64,000 bases of DNA, taken from Acidobacteriota bacterium (GTDB lineage: Bacteria > Acidobacteriota > Vicinamibacteria > Vicinamibacterales > CAVVIG01). Position numbers and translations under genes: made by a program. Numbering within the stretch: the first letter of the stretch is position 1; the number at the start of each line of letters is the position of its first letter. The notes beneath the pieces were generated by a model. That model did not search any database. It had not been told where the DNA came from and saw only the letters and a program-made list of their open reading frames with translations. Below, one piece after another: positions 1-10,135 of the stretch. Where the stretch lies: contig JACPZW010000032.1 of assembly GCA_016195265.1 (NCBI GenBank), forward strand, positions 1 through 64,000, in the 5' to 3' direction.

Positions 1-54
1 CAGGTGATACTTGATGTCCCACACCGCGTGCGCGCTATGGTGGTACTCACTCAC
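1..54 (-). CDS. tnpA: IS200/IS605-family transposase TnpA, N-terminal fragment cut by window edge
   Basis: On the minus strand a GTG at 54-52 opens a frame reading VSEYHHSAHAVWDIKYHL before the window ends. A short N-terminus leading into a D-I-K-Y-H-L strand is how IS200/IS605 TnpA proteins (HUH Y1 transposases, which move single-stranded DNA) begin. Only 18 codons are visible, so the HUH pair and catalytic tyrosine cannot be checked and I cannot say whether the copy is intact. The reading is supported by the hairpin just upstream, as expected for an element end. Confidence 0.72.
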   Translation of the reverse strand, partial: MSEYHHSAHAVWDIKYHL

Positions 55-120
55 GACAGCCCCCTCTCAACCCGAGTCGGAGGCTGAAGCTTACCGCCTG
101 AAAGGCGGTGGGATTAAACC
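1..120 (-). mobile_element. Left end of an IS200/IS605 element with subterminal hairpin
   Basis: Upstream of the tnpA start lies a 7-bp stem (93-99 ACCGCCT, loop GAA, 103-109 AGGCGGT). IS200/IS605 elements have no terminal inverted repeats and carry such subterminal hairpins, which TnpA binds. The outer boundary probably falls between about 110 and 125 but is not certain. The element lies about 25-35 bp beyond the stop codon of the neighbouring metalloprotease gene. The rest of it is outside the window. Confidence 0.6.
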
Positions 121-143
121 TGGCACGTGGGCACTAAACCGAA

Positions 144-3100
144 TCACGGTTTGAGACCGCCGTTCGCGAAGGGGGCGTTCACGATTGTGACGAAATTGGC
201 ACCTGCGCTACCGCCGTCCGTACTGATCCCGTGCCACTTCGAGGTATCGATGCTACTGAATTGGAATTCGTCGTGAGCCGATGTGAACCAATTGCTCAGG
301 CCGGCGGAAGTAAGGCCCGTATTGATCGGCAACCCACTCTCGGCCGCGGGTATAACAACATCGTTTGTCCCGACAAAACTGAATGTAAAGCCCGAGAAAC
401 CAAAGTCTGGTGTTGAACCCATCAAGACCAGGCCCATGCCGGAACCACTTCCAGCCCAATTGACGCTGTTCAGCAAGAAGCCCTCAGGCCCATTCAGTAT
501 TGCTCCCGGACCATTGATGTAGTGCCAGTCGGCGTCTTGACCGCTCAGCAGAACGCGGTTCACAGCGGGATCGATGTTCACACTGCCGTTGCCGATTGCG
601 GTGTTCAGAGCCGAATAGTTGGGGTAGGGACTCCAGCCCCCTATCGGCGACGCGACTACCAACACGTTCCAACCGCCAGCCGGGGCCGAAGGTATTGCGT
701 CACTACTCCAGAACGTCACGCTCCAGGGTCTGTTCGGAAACGTTGTCGACGCTGATGCCGCGAGGGCGTTAACCTTCGTTTGGTAGTCGGTCACCCCTGA
801 GAAGGTACCCACACCTCCCGTGTACCAAAGCACGTTGAGCGTCGGAGCGGCGATCGTGAACGTCCGCAAAACATCCGGCGCCGCGAAGAAATTGCCACCA
901 CCCGCTTGCTGCGCCGTAATGGTGCAGCTTCCCGCACTCGTGAGATGTACTACGGTGCCGTCCAATGTAACCGTGCAGTTGCCGGACGCAGTGAAGCTCA
1001 CCGGCAGCCCGGAACTGGCCGTTGCGCTCACCGAGAAGTCCGGATCGCCGAACGTCATCTTCGCGAGTTCCCCAAACGAGATCGTTTGGGGTGCCGGGCT
1101 GATCGTAAAGGACCCGTCGAACACCGTGACGTCGAAGTTGCCGATTCCTGCGCCAGTCACTGCCGGTATGATGATCGTCGTGCCCGCGCCTGGTCCCACC
1201 AACGCCGGATTGTTGATGCAAATCAGACCGCCTTTGTAAGCGCCGCTGACCACGCACGTTGACGGCGATTTCATCGCGCCGTCAAACGTCGCCGACCCGC
1301 TGCCCGCCGTCGCAGTGACCGCCGCCTTGGCGATCGTGTCGTGGACGGTCCCAGCCGTCGCGTTGTAGTTGGTGCTCCCGTCAAACGTCCACGCGTCGGC
1401 CGGGTAGTCGCTTGCGTCGGTGTGCGTCGTCCCGCCCAGGTGCAACAGGCTGGTCAGATCCACTGGCGTCGGGCTCTCGACACCGCTTGCCGACCCGGCC
1501 GCGGTGTGCGCGTTGCCGTCGTAGGTCACGTTGTATGGCGTTACCGTAATGTGGGCGTCCGCCTTGTCAACCGTCAGCGTTCCCTTCACGTACGTGATCG
1601 TGTAGTTGCTTAACCCGCTGCCCACCGCCGCGCTCGGCTCGATTGAATAGGGCGAATCCGCCACTCCTGCCGTCGCCGCCGCGCCTGCGCTCGTCAGCGT
1701 CACGCTCGTGACCGTGTCGCTGTTCACCAGGCCGCTCGTCGTGAACTCCGTCCCCGCGAACGTGACCGTCTGCCCGTACGTCTTGGTCAGGCTCTTGGCC
1801 GTGATGGTCAGCGGCGCCGGATTCACCGTCAGCGCCCCGTTGTGCGGCGTGATGCTGTAGTTGCTCGCCGTCCCCACGCCGAACACTGGCGCGCTCGGCA
1901 CGATGTCGTAGGTCGCCACTCCCGCCGTTGCCGCCGCGCCCACGCTGGCCAGCGTCACGCTGGCAATCGTGTCGCCGTTCTTCAGCTGGCCCACGCCCGT
2001 CGTGAACGCCAGCGACCCCGCCCCATACGTCTTCGTCTGCCCGTACGTCTTGCTGTCGTTGTTTGCCGTCAGATCCAGCGGCGCCGGGTTGACGGTCTGA
2101 GCGAGTGCGACCACTGACGTGCTTCCGAAGAAGACTTTGTCAGGTCCGACGAGAGTGTGCTGGTCGCCGTTGCCGTACATTGCGGTTATGGAATGGGGGC
2201 CGGCCGCCAGCAACGACGTCGTGAAGGTTGCTTGCCCGCCCACAAGCGTCTGCGGCTCAGTCCCGAGCATCGTTCCGCCGTCGAAGAACGTCACCGCGCC
2301 GGTGGGCGTGCCCAGTTCCGGCGAATGGCCAACCGTCGCTGTAAACGTCACGTCGCCGCCGTAGATCGATGGATTCGGCGACGAAGAGACTGTCGTCGTC
2401 GTGTGCCGCGAGATGACGGTGAGCGTGACCTTCACCGAACCCGAGTCGCCGCTCATCGCAACGGTTGGATCGCTTTCCCAGCTGCCGTCGTTCGCGTGGT
2501 AGCTGAAGCTGTCGGTCCCTTCGAAGTCGTCGCCAGGCGTGTACGTAAATCCGCCATCCGCCTTCAGCGCCAGCGTCCCGTGCGACGGCGGCGTATCGAG
2601 GACGGCAACCAGTCCGGCGTGCGCGCTGTCGTCGTCGGTGTCGTTGTGAAGCACGCCGAGGGCGGCACTGATATCGAGAACGGGGAAATCTTCAGTCGAC
2701 GTGTAGCTGTCGGCGATTCCGTCGGCGTTCGCGACCGGCGCATCGTTCACGGCCGGCGTGATGAAGCTCGAGTTGGATTTCGGACTCGTCGCGCCGTCAT
2801 CGAAATTCGCCTGCGCGTAGTACTCGAACGAGACGTTGTTCGGCAGTTCGGTCGTGTCCACTAGGTTGAGCGCGGCGGTCGTTCCGACCGTCGTCTTGAC
2901 CGTTGTGCCGCTCGTGATGCGGGTCACGAAATAGCTGACGACGGTGCCGCCATTCGGCTTCGTCCAGGTCGTGTAGACCCGGTGGAACATCGGATCGCCT
3001 GGGAGCGGCTGTGAATTGTGGACGACTCCGCTGTTGTCGACCCACGAGCCGACGCAGCCGGCGCCGAGGATGCACGCGCTGAAATTGTTCGGCCGCGCGT

Positions 3101-6100
3101 AGCCGAGCGCGTCGGCCGCAATGTTTGTCGTCAGCTCCGCCTCGAGGCCGCCGTCGCCGAACAGGCCTCCGTCACCGAACAAGCCACCGTCCCCGAACAA
3201 GCCCCCATCACCAAACAAGCCACCGTCGCCGAACAGGCCCCCGTCGCCGAACAGGCCCCCGTCACCGAACAAGCCGCCGTCCGCGAAGATCCCAGCGCTG
3301 GCGTCGAACACGCCGCCGGCGCCGAACAACCCGCCATTGCCGAACAAGCCACCGTCCGCAAACAACCCGCCGTCGCCAAACAACCCGCCGTCGCCGAAGA
3401 TGCCGCCATCGGCGAAGAGGCCACCGTCGCCGAACAACCCACCGTCGGCGAACAGCCCGCCATCGGCAAACAGCCCGCCGTCGGCAAACAACCCGCCGTC
3501 GCCAAACAATCCGCCGTCGCCAAACAGGCTGCCATCGCCGAACAGGCCGGACGAAAATGCCAGCGGTGTGCGGCGCGCGCCGAGTTGGTTGAGGCGGACG
3601 TTGTTCCAGTCGTCGAAGCCGCGCAGCTGCATGCCCACGCCCTCGACCGTGCCGTCGAAGTTGACGTCGTATGCGCCGGCGTCCTTCGATCCGTCGCCGT
3701 TCCAATCGATCACGTTCATCGTCGCGGGATCGAAATCGATCCGTCCCATGCCGTGGCTGGGAACGGCATTCAACGCAATCTGTTCGGCACCCGACAACGG
3801 CGAGCCGTCGCAGTGTTTCTTCGCCGGCTGCACGCCGTACAGCGTTCCGAGCGTGCTGTTGACCGGCAGGAACCAGGCGGACAGGAAATTCGGCGACGGC
3901 GCCAGCGTGCCGTCCGATAGCGACGATTCCGTGAAGTTGCCCAGTACCTGATTCGAGTAGCCGAGATGCGGCTGCGCGCCCGGGGCGAAGATGTCCGCGC
4001 TGCGGAGCCCCTGCAGCTGGAACAGGTAGCTCATGACGCTCAGGTAATTCGGTTTGCAGTTCGGCTCCTCATACACCATCGTGCGTGTCACGGGCTTGCC
4101 GGTCTTCGGATCGGGGACCTGGACCGGTGTGTATGTCGGCGTGAACCCGCCGTGATAGAGCTCGAAGGTGTGCCCGAGCTCGTGCATCAGCGTCGAGGCC
4201 TGGAAGAAGTCGCTGCCGACGAAGGCCGTCTTGTCCCACAACCCGAGCGTGACCATCGAGTCCGCGCCGGGAAGATCCCCTTTACCTGACACGCTCGCCG
4301 GCACGTGGAAATCGGGATTCGGCGCGACGGTACACTGGCCCGTGTGTGGATCCACGGCCGTCGCATTGTTGTGGCCGTCGAGACAGGGGAACGGTGACTT
4401 GGCGAGTCCCGTGGCGTGCGCGAAGAGCACGTCGTGGAAAAACTCGGTGCGCTCGCGATCGAACCGCCGTCGGCACGCGCCAGGATTGGCCGCACAGAAC
4501 TGCTGCGCGTCCGGCGGCGTCATACTCAGTTCGCTGCCGTTGGCTGCGACGAGGCCGTCGCGAATCGCCTGGAATCCTGCCTTCCAATTGACAGTCCCGG
4601 GAAACGCCGGAAACTGGCATTCCCAGCGGGGCGGATTGTGCGTATCGGGAACGCAGGCTTTCTCGACCGGATTCTCGCCGCCGCGCGCATGCGGCAACTG
4701 CACGAGATACGGATCTGCGGCCGAGGGCTGATACGCGGCACCCAGGGCGTGGTGGTACCGGCTCGGGTCGCCGACGTCGAAGTGGACGTTGATGCCCTGG
4801 TAGCCGTCGGGGTTCGGCACCGGCGCGTTCCGGTAGGCGTCTCCCACCATCTGCAGCACGTCCGGCGTCGGCATGTGGTTGTGTCCCACCTGATCGACCA
4901 CCGACGTGATGTGCTGCACGCTGCTGAACGGCGCATCCGGCGACCCGTACGTCACCCATGTGCTGGAATCGTTCGGATTGACGATCGTTCGCTGCGCTTG
5001 AATCTCGACAAAGAGGTCCTTGTGCTGCGAGCTCGCGCCCATCGCGTTGAGATTCGGCAGCGGCTGACCGCCTGGAAATTGCGGCGTCGGCGGATCGTGA
5101 AGCGGCGTGGCAGCGTCCTCCACGCCGTCCGGAAGCCCGTCGTTGTCGACGTCCTTGACGTCGGTCCGGAAGATGACTGCCGCCCACGCGTCGCAGTCGT
5201 ACGCCGCCGAGTGGCTATGGTTCGACGCGGTCGTCGCCCTTTCACCGAAGGGCGCGACGTACGTATCCCCTGACATCAGCGTGCCGACGTTGGCCGTGAT
5301 CGAACCCCACGGCCCGCTTGGAGCGGCGGCCGACAGCAGCGTGTCGTTGAAGAAGAGCTGGAAGAAGTTGTTCCCCGCATTGCTCGGTTTGTTGCCGAGA
5401 ATGTGGGTGATCTTCGCCGAGCCGTTTGCCGACTGATAGAAGCCCTGCAGCGTCTGCGTCATCGTCGGATTGGGATTCGCCTTCGTCGCCTGCGGCTCGA
5501 CGTACACACCGTCGTACACGACGATCTTGCGCAGCGGCTGCGTCGGATCTCGATAGATGAGGACGAGGCTCGCGCCGGGGCTCTGCGGACTCGCGCCAGA
5601 GAACGTGGGACCGGGCAGCCGGACGGTGTGTTGCGGGAAACCTGCGGCTTGCAAATCGGTGCTGTTGGCCAGGTACTTTCCGGTTGGATTGGCCGACGGA
5701 TCGAGTTGAAGCGGCAGCAGCCGCAGCACGTCGGCGCGGAACATCGTCAGCTTCAGCGCCGTGTTCGGGGACCCAGGCCAGCAGGCCGCATTACCATTCG
5801 CGCTGGGCAGCGCTTGCGACATCGCTGTGCCGACGGAAAGCCGTTGTCCTCGGAACTGCGCGCCGCACGGCGTACCTGGCGCCACCTTCGTGCAGTCCGC
5901 CGATGGATTGATATCGGGATCGTGCCACTGACCGCTCGTTTGCTTGTGCGGGCCGTTGTTCGGCGAAATCGTCTCCCAGTAGAGAAACGCCGCTTCGATG
6001 TCGGCGTTCGCCGGAACGCCGGCGACTGAAATCGTGCCGGTCAGGAAACGGCCCGACGTCGACAGGTTGGTCAGATCGCTCACGAGGTAATCGCCGGTGA

Positions 6101-6290
6101 GCAGATAGCCACCGCGATATGTCAGCGCGTCGGGCGGTTGGGTTTGCGCCTGCCCTCCACTCTGTGCGAACAGCACCGCGAGCCCCAGAGCCAGAAGAGC
6201 AGCCTTGGTTCGCAATCGCAACGCTGTAGAGATGTGGGTCGCGTTGAGGAAGGCGCCGGAAACCAACGAGATGAGCCTTGCCTTTGTCAT
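144..6290 (-). CDS. Giant secreted zinc metalloprotease with hexapeptide repeat and Ig/MBG-type domains
   Basis: This 2048-residue protein starts at ATG 6290, chosen over an upstream TTG because GGAGGG lies 7 nt before it. A hydrophobic export segment lies near residues 28-48. A calcium-type DVDNDGLPDG motif is at about 377-394. The zinc site HELGHTFELYH is at about 703-713; it has the HExxHx5H spacing of metzincins but Glu where they carry Gly. An EF-hand-like DWNGDGSKD is near 858. About 22 copies of a G-L-F-G-D-G hexapeptide fill 915-1048, followed by a VCBS/cadherin-like domain, a BIg3-type Ig domain and several MBG/YDG-type modules. It is probably an extracellular or surface peptidase; the substrate is unknown. 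Its 3' end borders an IS200 element. Confidence 0.85.
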   Translation of the reverse strand: MTKARLISLVSGAFLNATHISTALRLRTKAALLALGLAVLFAQSGGQAQTQPPDALTYRGGYLLTGDYLVSDLTNLSTSGRFLTGTISVAGVPANADIEAAFLYWETISPNNGPHKQTSGQWHDPDINPSADCTKVAPGTPCGAQFRGQRLSVGTAMSQALPSANGNAACWPGSPNTALKLTMFRADVLRLLPLQLDPSANPTGKYLANSTDLQAAGFPQHTVRLPGPTFSGASPQSPGASLVLIYRDPTQPLRKIVVYDGVYVEPQATKANPNPTMTQTLQGFYQSANGSAKITHILGNKPSNAGNNFFQLFFNDTLLSAAAPSGPWGSITANVGTLMSGDTYVAPFGERATTASNHSHSAAYDCDAWAAVIFRTDVKDVDNDGLPDGVEDAATPLHDPPTPQFPGGQPLPNLNAMGASSQHKDLFVEIQAQRTIVNPNDSSTWVTYGSPDAPFSSVQHITSVVDQVGHNHMPTPDVLQMVGDAYRNAPVPNPDGYQGINVHFDVGDPSRYHHALGAAYQPSAADPYLVQLPHARGGENPVEKACVPDTHNPPRWECQFPAFPGTVNWKAGFQAIRDGLVAANGSELSMTPPDAQQFCAANPGACRRRFDRERTEFFHDVLFAHATGLAKSPFPCLDGHNNATAVDPHTGQCTVAPNPDFHVPASVSGKGDLPGADSMVTLGLWDKTAFVGSDFFQASTLMHELGHTFELYHGGFTPTYTPVQVPDPKTGKPVTRTMVYEEPNCKPNYLSVMSYLFQLQGLRSADIFAPGAQPHLGYSNQVLGNFTESSLSDGTLAPSPNFLSAWFLPVNSTLGTLYGVQPAKKHCDGSPLSGAEQIALNAVPSHGMGRIDFDPATMNVIDWNGDGSKDAGAYDVNFDGTVEGVGMQLRGFDDWNNVRLNQLGARRTPLAFSSGLFGDGSLFGDGGLFGDGGLFADGGLFADGGLFADGGLFGDGGLFADGGIFGDGGLFGDGGLFADGGLFGNGGLFGAGGVFDASAGIFADGGLFGDGGLFGDGGLFGDGGLFGDGGLFGDGGLFGDGGLFGDGGLEAELTTNIAADALGYARPNNFSACILGAGCVGSWVDNSGVVHNSQPLPGDPMFHRVYTTWTKPNGGTVVSYFVTRITSGTTVKTTVGTTAALNLVDTTELPNNVSFEYYAQANFDDGATSPKSNSSFITPAVNDAPVANADGIADSYTSTEDFPVLDISAALGVLHNDTDDDSAHAGLVAVLDTPPSHGTLALKADGGFTYTPGDDFEGTDSFSYHANDGSWESDPTVAMSGDSGSVKVTLTVISRHTTTTVSSSPNPSIYGGDVTFTATVGHSPELGTPTGAVTFFDGGTMLGTEPQTLVGGQATFTTSLLAAGPHSITAMYGNGDQHTLVGPDKVFFGSTSVVALAQTVNPAPLDLTANNDSKTYGQTKTYGAGSLAFTTGVGQLKNGDTIASVTLASVGAAATAGVATYDIVPSAPVFGVGTASNYSITPHNGALTVNPAPLTITAKSLTKTYGQTVTFAGTEFTTSGLVNSDTVTSVTLTSAGAAATAGVADSPYSIEPSAAVGSGLSNYTITYVKGTLTVDKADAHITVTPYNVTYDGNAHTAAGSASGVESPTPVDLTSLLHLGGTTHTDASDYPADAWTFDGSTNYNATAGTVHDTIAKAAVTATAGSGSATFDGAMKSPSTCVVSGAYKGGLICINNPALVGPGAGTTIIIPAVTGAGIGNFDVTVFDGSFTISPAPQTISFGELAKMTFGDPDFSVSATASSGLPVSFTASGNCTVTLDGTVVHLTSAGSCTITAQQAGGGNFFAAPDVLRTFTIAAPTLNVLWYTGGVGTFSGVTDYQTKVNALAASASTTFPNRPWSVTFWSSDAIPSAPAGGWNVLVVASPIGGWSPYPNYSALNTAIGNGSVNIDPAVNRVLLSGQDADWHYINGPGAILNGPEGFLLNSVNWAGSGSGMGLVLMGSTPDFGFSGFTFSFVGTNDVVIPAAESGLPINTGLTSAGLSNWFTSAHDEFQFSSIDTSKWHGISTDGGSAGANFVTIVNAPFANGGLKP
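3147..3546 (-). repeat. 18-bp tandem repeat coding for GLFGDG hexapeptides
   Basis: About 22 imperfect 18-bp units encode L-F-(G/A)-D-G-G in tandem, with one seven-residue interruption (VFDASAG). The last seven units are identical at protein level, suggesting recent expansion. Regular Asp and Gly spacing could bind calcium or form a stacked beta structure, but the period is six residues, not the nine of RTX repeats. Confidence 0.9.
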
Positions 6291-6376
6291 GTCCCAACCC
6301 TCCGGAAGGGCCAAACCGTGCCGGCTCTGCCGGGATTAGACGGAACTGTCAGAAGAATTACTCAGCGCGGATGAGG

Positions 6377-6404
6377 ATTATGCCGTACTTTGTGTGACAG
6401 ACAA
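6377..6404 (-). promoter_or_regulatory. Candidate sigma70-type promoter for the metalloprotease gene
   Basis: On the minus strand TTGTCT (6404-6399) and CATAAT (6382-6377) are separated by 16 bp, about 90 bp upstream of the ATG at 6290. This is a fair match to -35 and -10 consensus boxes. Confidence 0.4.
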
Positions 6405-6486
6405 GTATTTGTACTCAATGACGAATCTGTAACTCAGGAGCACATGGTTGACGGAATTAGTCGACGCACGGATGCCATAATGTGGC

Positions 6487-6693
6487 GTGCCGACCGTCGA
6501 CACACCCGTCTGCGTGTTCTGCCGTCGCCATCCGATGCAGCAGAAACACCGCCCCTTTTGCAGCGAACGATGCCGGCTGCAGGACCTGGCGCGCTGGGCG
6601 GCGGGCGGCTACAGCGTCGCAAGCGACGCGATCACGCAACAGGAAGAGCTTGAGCAATCGGAACTGCGAACCGACGCACGGGAAGACTCTTAA
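6487..6693 (+). CDS. yacG: YacG-type zinc-binding protein (DNA gyrase inhibitor family)
   Basis: This 68-residue protein carries the YacG pattern: CVFC near the N-terminus, then FCSERCRLQDLARW and a GGYSV tail, giving a Cys4 zinc site. In Escherichia coli YacG binds GyrB and inhibits DNA gyrase. The start is GTG 6487, since no ATG lies suitably close to the first CxxC. The tail is rich in Glu and Gln. The gene ends 39 bp before gltA and probably shares its transcript. A 7-bp array separates the two. Confidence 0.8.
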   Translation: MPTVDTPVCVFCRRHPMQQKHRPFCSERCRLQDLARWAAGGYSVASDAITQQEELEQSELRTDAREDS

Positions 6694-6694
6694 C

Positions 6695-6729
6695 TTTTCC
6701 GTTCTCCCTTTTCACTTTTCACTTTCTTG
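6695..6729 (+). repeat. 7-bp degenerate tandem array (TTTTCAC type), yacG-gltA gap
   Basis: Five consecutive 7-mers read TTTTCCG, TTCTCCC, TTTTCAC, TTTTCAC and TTTCTTG. The array fills the gap from just after the yacG stop to just before the gltA ATG, leaving no purine-rich ribosome site in front of gltA. Confidence 0.75.
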
Positions 6730-6732
6730 GCC

Positions 6733-8025
<1,293 letters not shown>

Positions 8026-8072
8026 AATCGGTCGTCCGCGCGCGTCACTGACGGAGGGAGGGTGAGCGAGTG

Positions 8073-9062
8073 ATGGGAAAAGCGCTGTTCCTCGCGGCTC
8101 TTGCGCTCCAAGCCGTCGCCCCGCCCCCGCGGTTTGATTCCGGCAGGGCCTGGGAGCACCTGCGCCAGCTCGTGGCCATTGGTCCCCGGCCGTCCGGCTC
8201 GCCCGCCATCGAACAAACCCGCAAGTACATAAAGGATCAGCTCGCGGCCGCCGGCCTGACGGCGACCGAGCAGGCCTGGGACGATCAAACACCCATCGAC
8301 AAGGTCCACCTGGTGAACCTCGTCGCCACGATCCCGGGCGCCCGCAAAGATCGCATCGTGATCGCCGGCCACTACGACACGAAGTTGTACCGCGAGTTCC
8401 GGTTCGTGGGCGCCAGCGACGGCGCGTCGAGCGCCGCGTTCCTCCTCGAGATCGCGCACGCGCTCAAGGGCCGGCGCAACCCGATGACGATCGAGCTGCT
8501 CTTCCTCGACGGCGAGGAAGCCCGCATGCCCGACTGGCACGGCACCGACAACACGTACGGCAGCCGCCACTACGTGGAGGTCGCGCGGCACGACGGCTCA
8601 CTCGCGTCGCTGAAGGCGCTGATCCTGGTGGATATGATCGGCGACCGCGATCTCGACATCCGCCGCGACGCCAACTCCACGCCGTGGCTGACGAACCTCA
8701 TCTGGGACGCGGCGAAGCAGAAGGAGCTCGACGGCTATTTCCTGGCCGACACGACGCGCGTCGAAGACGACCACCTGCCGTTTCTCGCGGCCGGCGTGCC
8801 GTCGGTCGACATCATCGATCTCGACTACGAGCAGTGGCACACGGCCAAGGACACGCTCGACGCCGTCAGCGCGCGCAGCCTGCAGGTGGTGGGCGACGTC
8901 GTCCTCGCGGCCCTGCCGCAGATCGAAGCGCACCTCACCAAGGGGGTCGTCCTGACCGGCCGGCGGCTTCGCAGTCCGCATCCGTACGTTGTGACCAAGG
9001 CGCGACTGAAGGCCAAGCGCCGTCTCGCGCACTCCAGCGCCGTCAACCACACCGCGCACTGA
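8073..9062 (+). CDS. M28-fold glutaminyl-peptide cyclotransferase-like enzyme, exported
   Basis: A 329-residue protein with a short N-terminal hydrophobic export segment. The zinc ligands of the M28 fold are present: AGHYDT (H100), GASDGASS (D116), LLFLDGEEA (E148/E149), DMIGDRD and a late EQWH. The combination of LFLDGEEA with downstream TYGSRHYVE is typical of animal-type glutaminyl cyclases, which form N-terminal pyroglutamate, rather than aminopeptidases. ATG 8073 follows the purine-rich GGAGGGAGGGTGAG. An aminopeptidase activity is the alternative. It converges with the small gene at 9078. Confidence 0.8.
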   Translation: MGKALFLAALALQAVAPPPRFDSGRAWEHLRQLVAIGPRPSGSPAIEQTRKYIKDQLAAAGLTATEQAWDDQTPIDKVHLVNLVATIPGARKDRIVIAGHYDTKLYREFRFVGASDGASSAAFLLEIAHALKGRRNPMTIELLFLDGEEARMPDWHGTDNTYGSRHYVEVARHDGSLASLKALILVDMIGDRDLDIRRDANSTPWLTNLIWDAAKQKELDGYFLADTTRVEDDHLPFLAAGVPSVDIIDLDYEQWHTAKDTLDAVSARSLQVVGDVVLAALPQIEAHLTKGVVLTGRRLRSPHPYVVTKARLKAKRRLAHSSAVNHTAH

Positions 9063-9077
9063 GCGTGGCGTCCGGCG

Positions 9078-9323
9078 TCAGATGTTCCAGCCGTGCGGAC
9101 CCGTCCACCCGTCGGCAAGGAACTCTTCTTCGAGCGACGACTGGCGCTTGGCCAGCTCGGATGACGCCGTAAAGCGCTCGACCTGCTCGCTGCCGTCCGG
9201 CCTCGAAATCCGCAACTCGTAGCCGTCGCCCGCCACAGCTTGAGCGGCGCACCGTACGAATCGACCCGCCCGCTCGAACCACCAGAACACGCAGCCTCCT
9301 GACGCCACCCGCGACACGCGCAA
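9078..9323 (-). CDS. Small conserved-looking protein of unknown function
   Basis: An 81-residue frame whose sequence looks natural: YELRISRPDGSEQVERF reads as a beta strand and turn, then a helix (SELAKRQSSLEEEFLADG), and it ends WTGPHGWNI. It fits a small single-domain cytoplasmic protein. It converges with the M28 gene. I do not know a function. The 242 bp between it and the sigma factor hold no gene I can support. Confidence 0.5.
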   Translation of the reverse strand: MRVSRVASGGCVFWWFERAGRFVRCAAQAVAGDGYELRISRPDGSEQVERFTASSELAKRQSSLEEEFLADGWTGPHGWNI

Positions 9324-9565
9324 CCCAGGCCTGATCGGGTTGCGGCGGGCGCCTGCCTCAGTAGAGCAAGGGCCGCGCCAGCGCGGCGGAATGCAGAAAC
9401 ATTGTGGTAATCAGGCGGATTCGCCCTGCGCCCCACGATGCCGGTCGTCACGCGTGCTGATATGTGACGTCAAAGAACAATTTTTGTACGGTGAGACGAC
9501 CAGGAACTGTCGGGGCCTAACTCCACTAACCACGCACGTTACACTCCGTCTAAGTGGATATTCAG

Positions 9566-10135
9566 ATGGACGCGGGGGCAGCAGCCGTCCTGGATCGGGC
9601 CCGCCAGGGCGACGGTGACGCGTTTCGCGCGCTCGTTGAGCGGCACAGCCGCGGTGCGTTCCGGCTGGCGTTCCGGATGACAGGCAACGAACAGGATGCC
9701 GAAGATGTGGTGCAGGAGAGTTTTCTCAAGGCGTATCGGCAACTCGGCCGCTTCGAATCCCGTGCGAACTTCGGCACGTGGCTGTACCGGATCGTGGCCA
9801 ACTGCTCGGTGGATCTGATGCGCGCGAAGCAGGCCCGTCACGATCAGTCGCGCGGCGACAGCCTGGATGAAGAGGTGGAGTTGCCCGCAGCAGACCGGCC
9901 CGGCCCGGAGCGGCTCGCGCAAAGCGCCGAGATCGAGGCGCGCGTGCAATCCGCGCTCGACGGCCTCAGCGCACTCGAGCGCGCGGCCTTCACGCTGCGG
10001 CACTACGAAGGACGATCGATCGACGAAATCGGCGCGACCCTGGGGCTGGGCACGAGCGCGGCCAAGCACAGCGTGTTCCGGGCGGTGAAGAAACTGCGTG
10101 CGGCGCTGGCGCCGCTGCGGAGTCAGGAATCGTGA
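9566..10135 (+). CDS. ECF RNA polymerase sigma factor (RpoE-like)
   Basis: About 189 residues with sigma region 2 (LAFRMTGNEQDAEDVVQES, then FLKAYRQL) and region 4 (LRHYEGRSIDEIGATLGL). It redirects RNA polymerase to stress or envelope promoters. ATG 9566 is used; a GTG at 9554 is in frame. CGTCTAA at 9547-9553 resembles an ECF -10 box, with a weak TAACC 15 bp upstream, so it may be self-activated, but it sits very near the start. Its stop overlaps the anti-sigma gene by 4 bp, which implies co-translation. Confidence 0.92.
   Translation: MDAGAAAVLDRARQGDGDAFRALVERHSRGAFRLAFRMTGNEQDAEDVVQESFLKAYRQLGRFESRANFGTWLYRIVANCSVDLMRAKQARHDQSRGDSLDEEVELPAADRPGPERLAQSAEIEARVQSALDGLSALERAAFTLRHYEGRSIDEIGATLGLGTSAAKHSVFRAVKKLRAALAPLRSQES

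Noticed and set aside
3018-3951. Pro/Ser-rich frames on the plus strand over the GLFGDG repeat
   Set aside because: They are mirror readings of the 18-bp repeat inside the metalloprotease gene.
9503-9553. ECF promoter pairing GGAAC (9503) with CGTCTAA (9547)
   Set aside because: The two boxes are 39 bp apart instead of about 16; only the -10-like box is worth noting.
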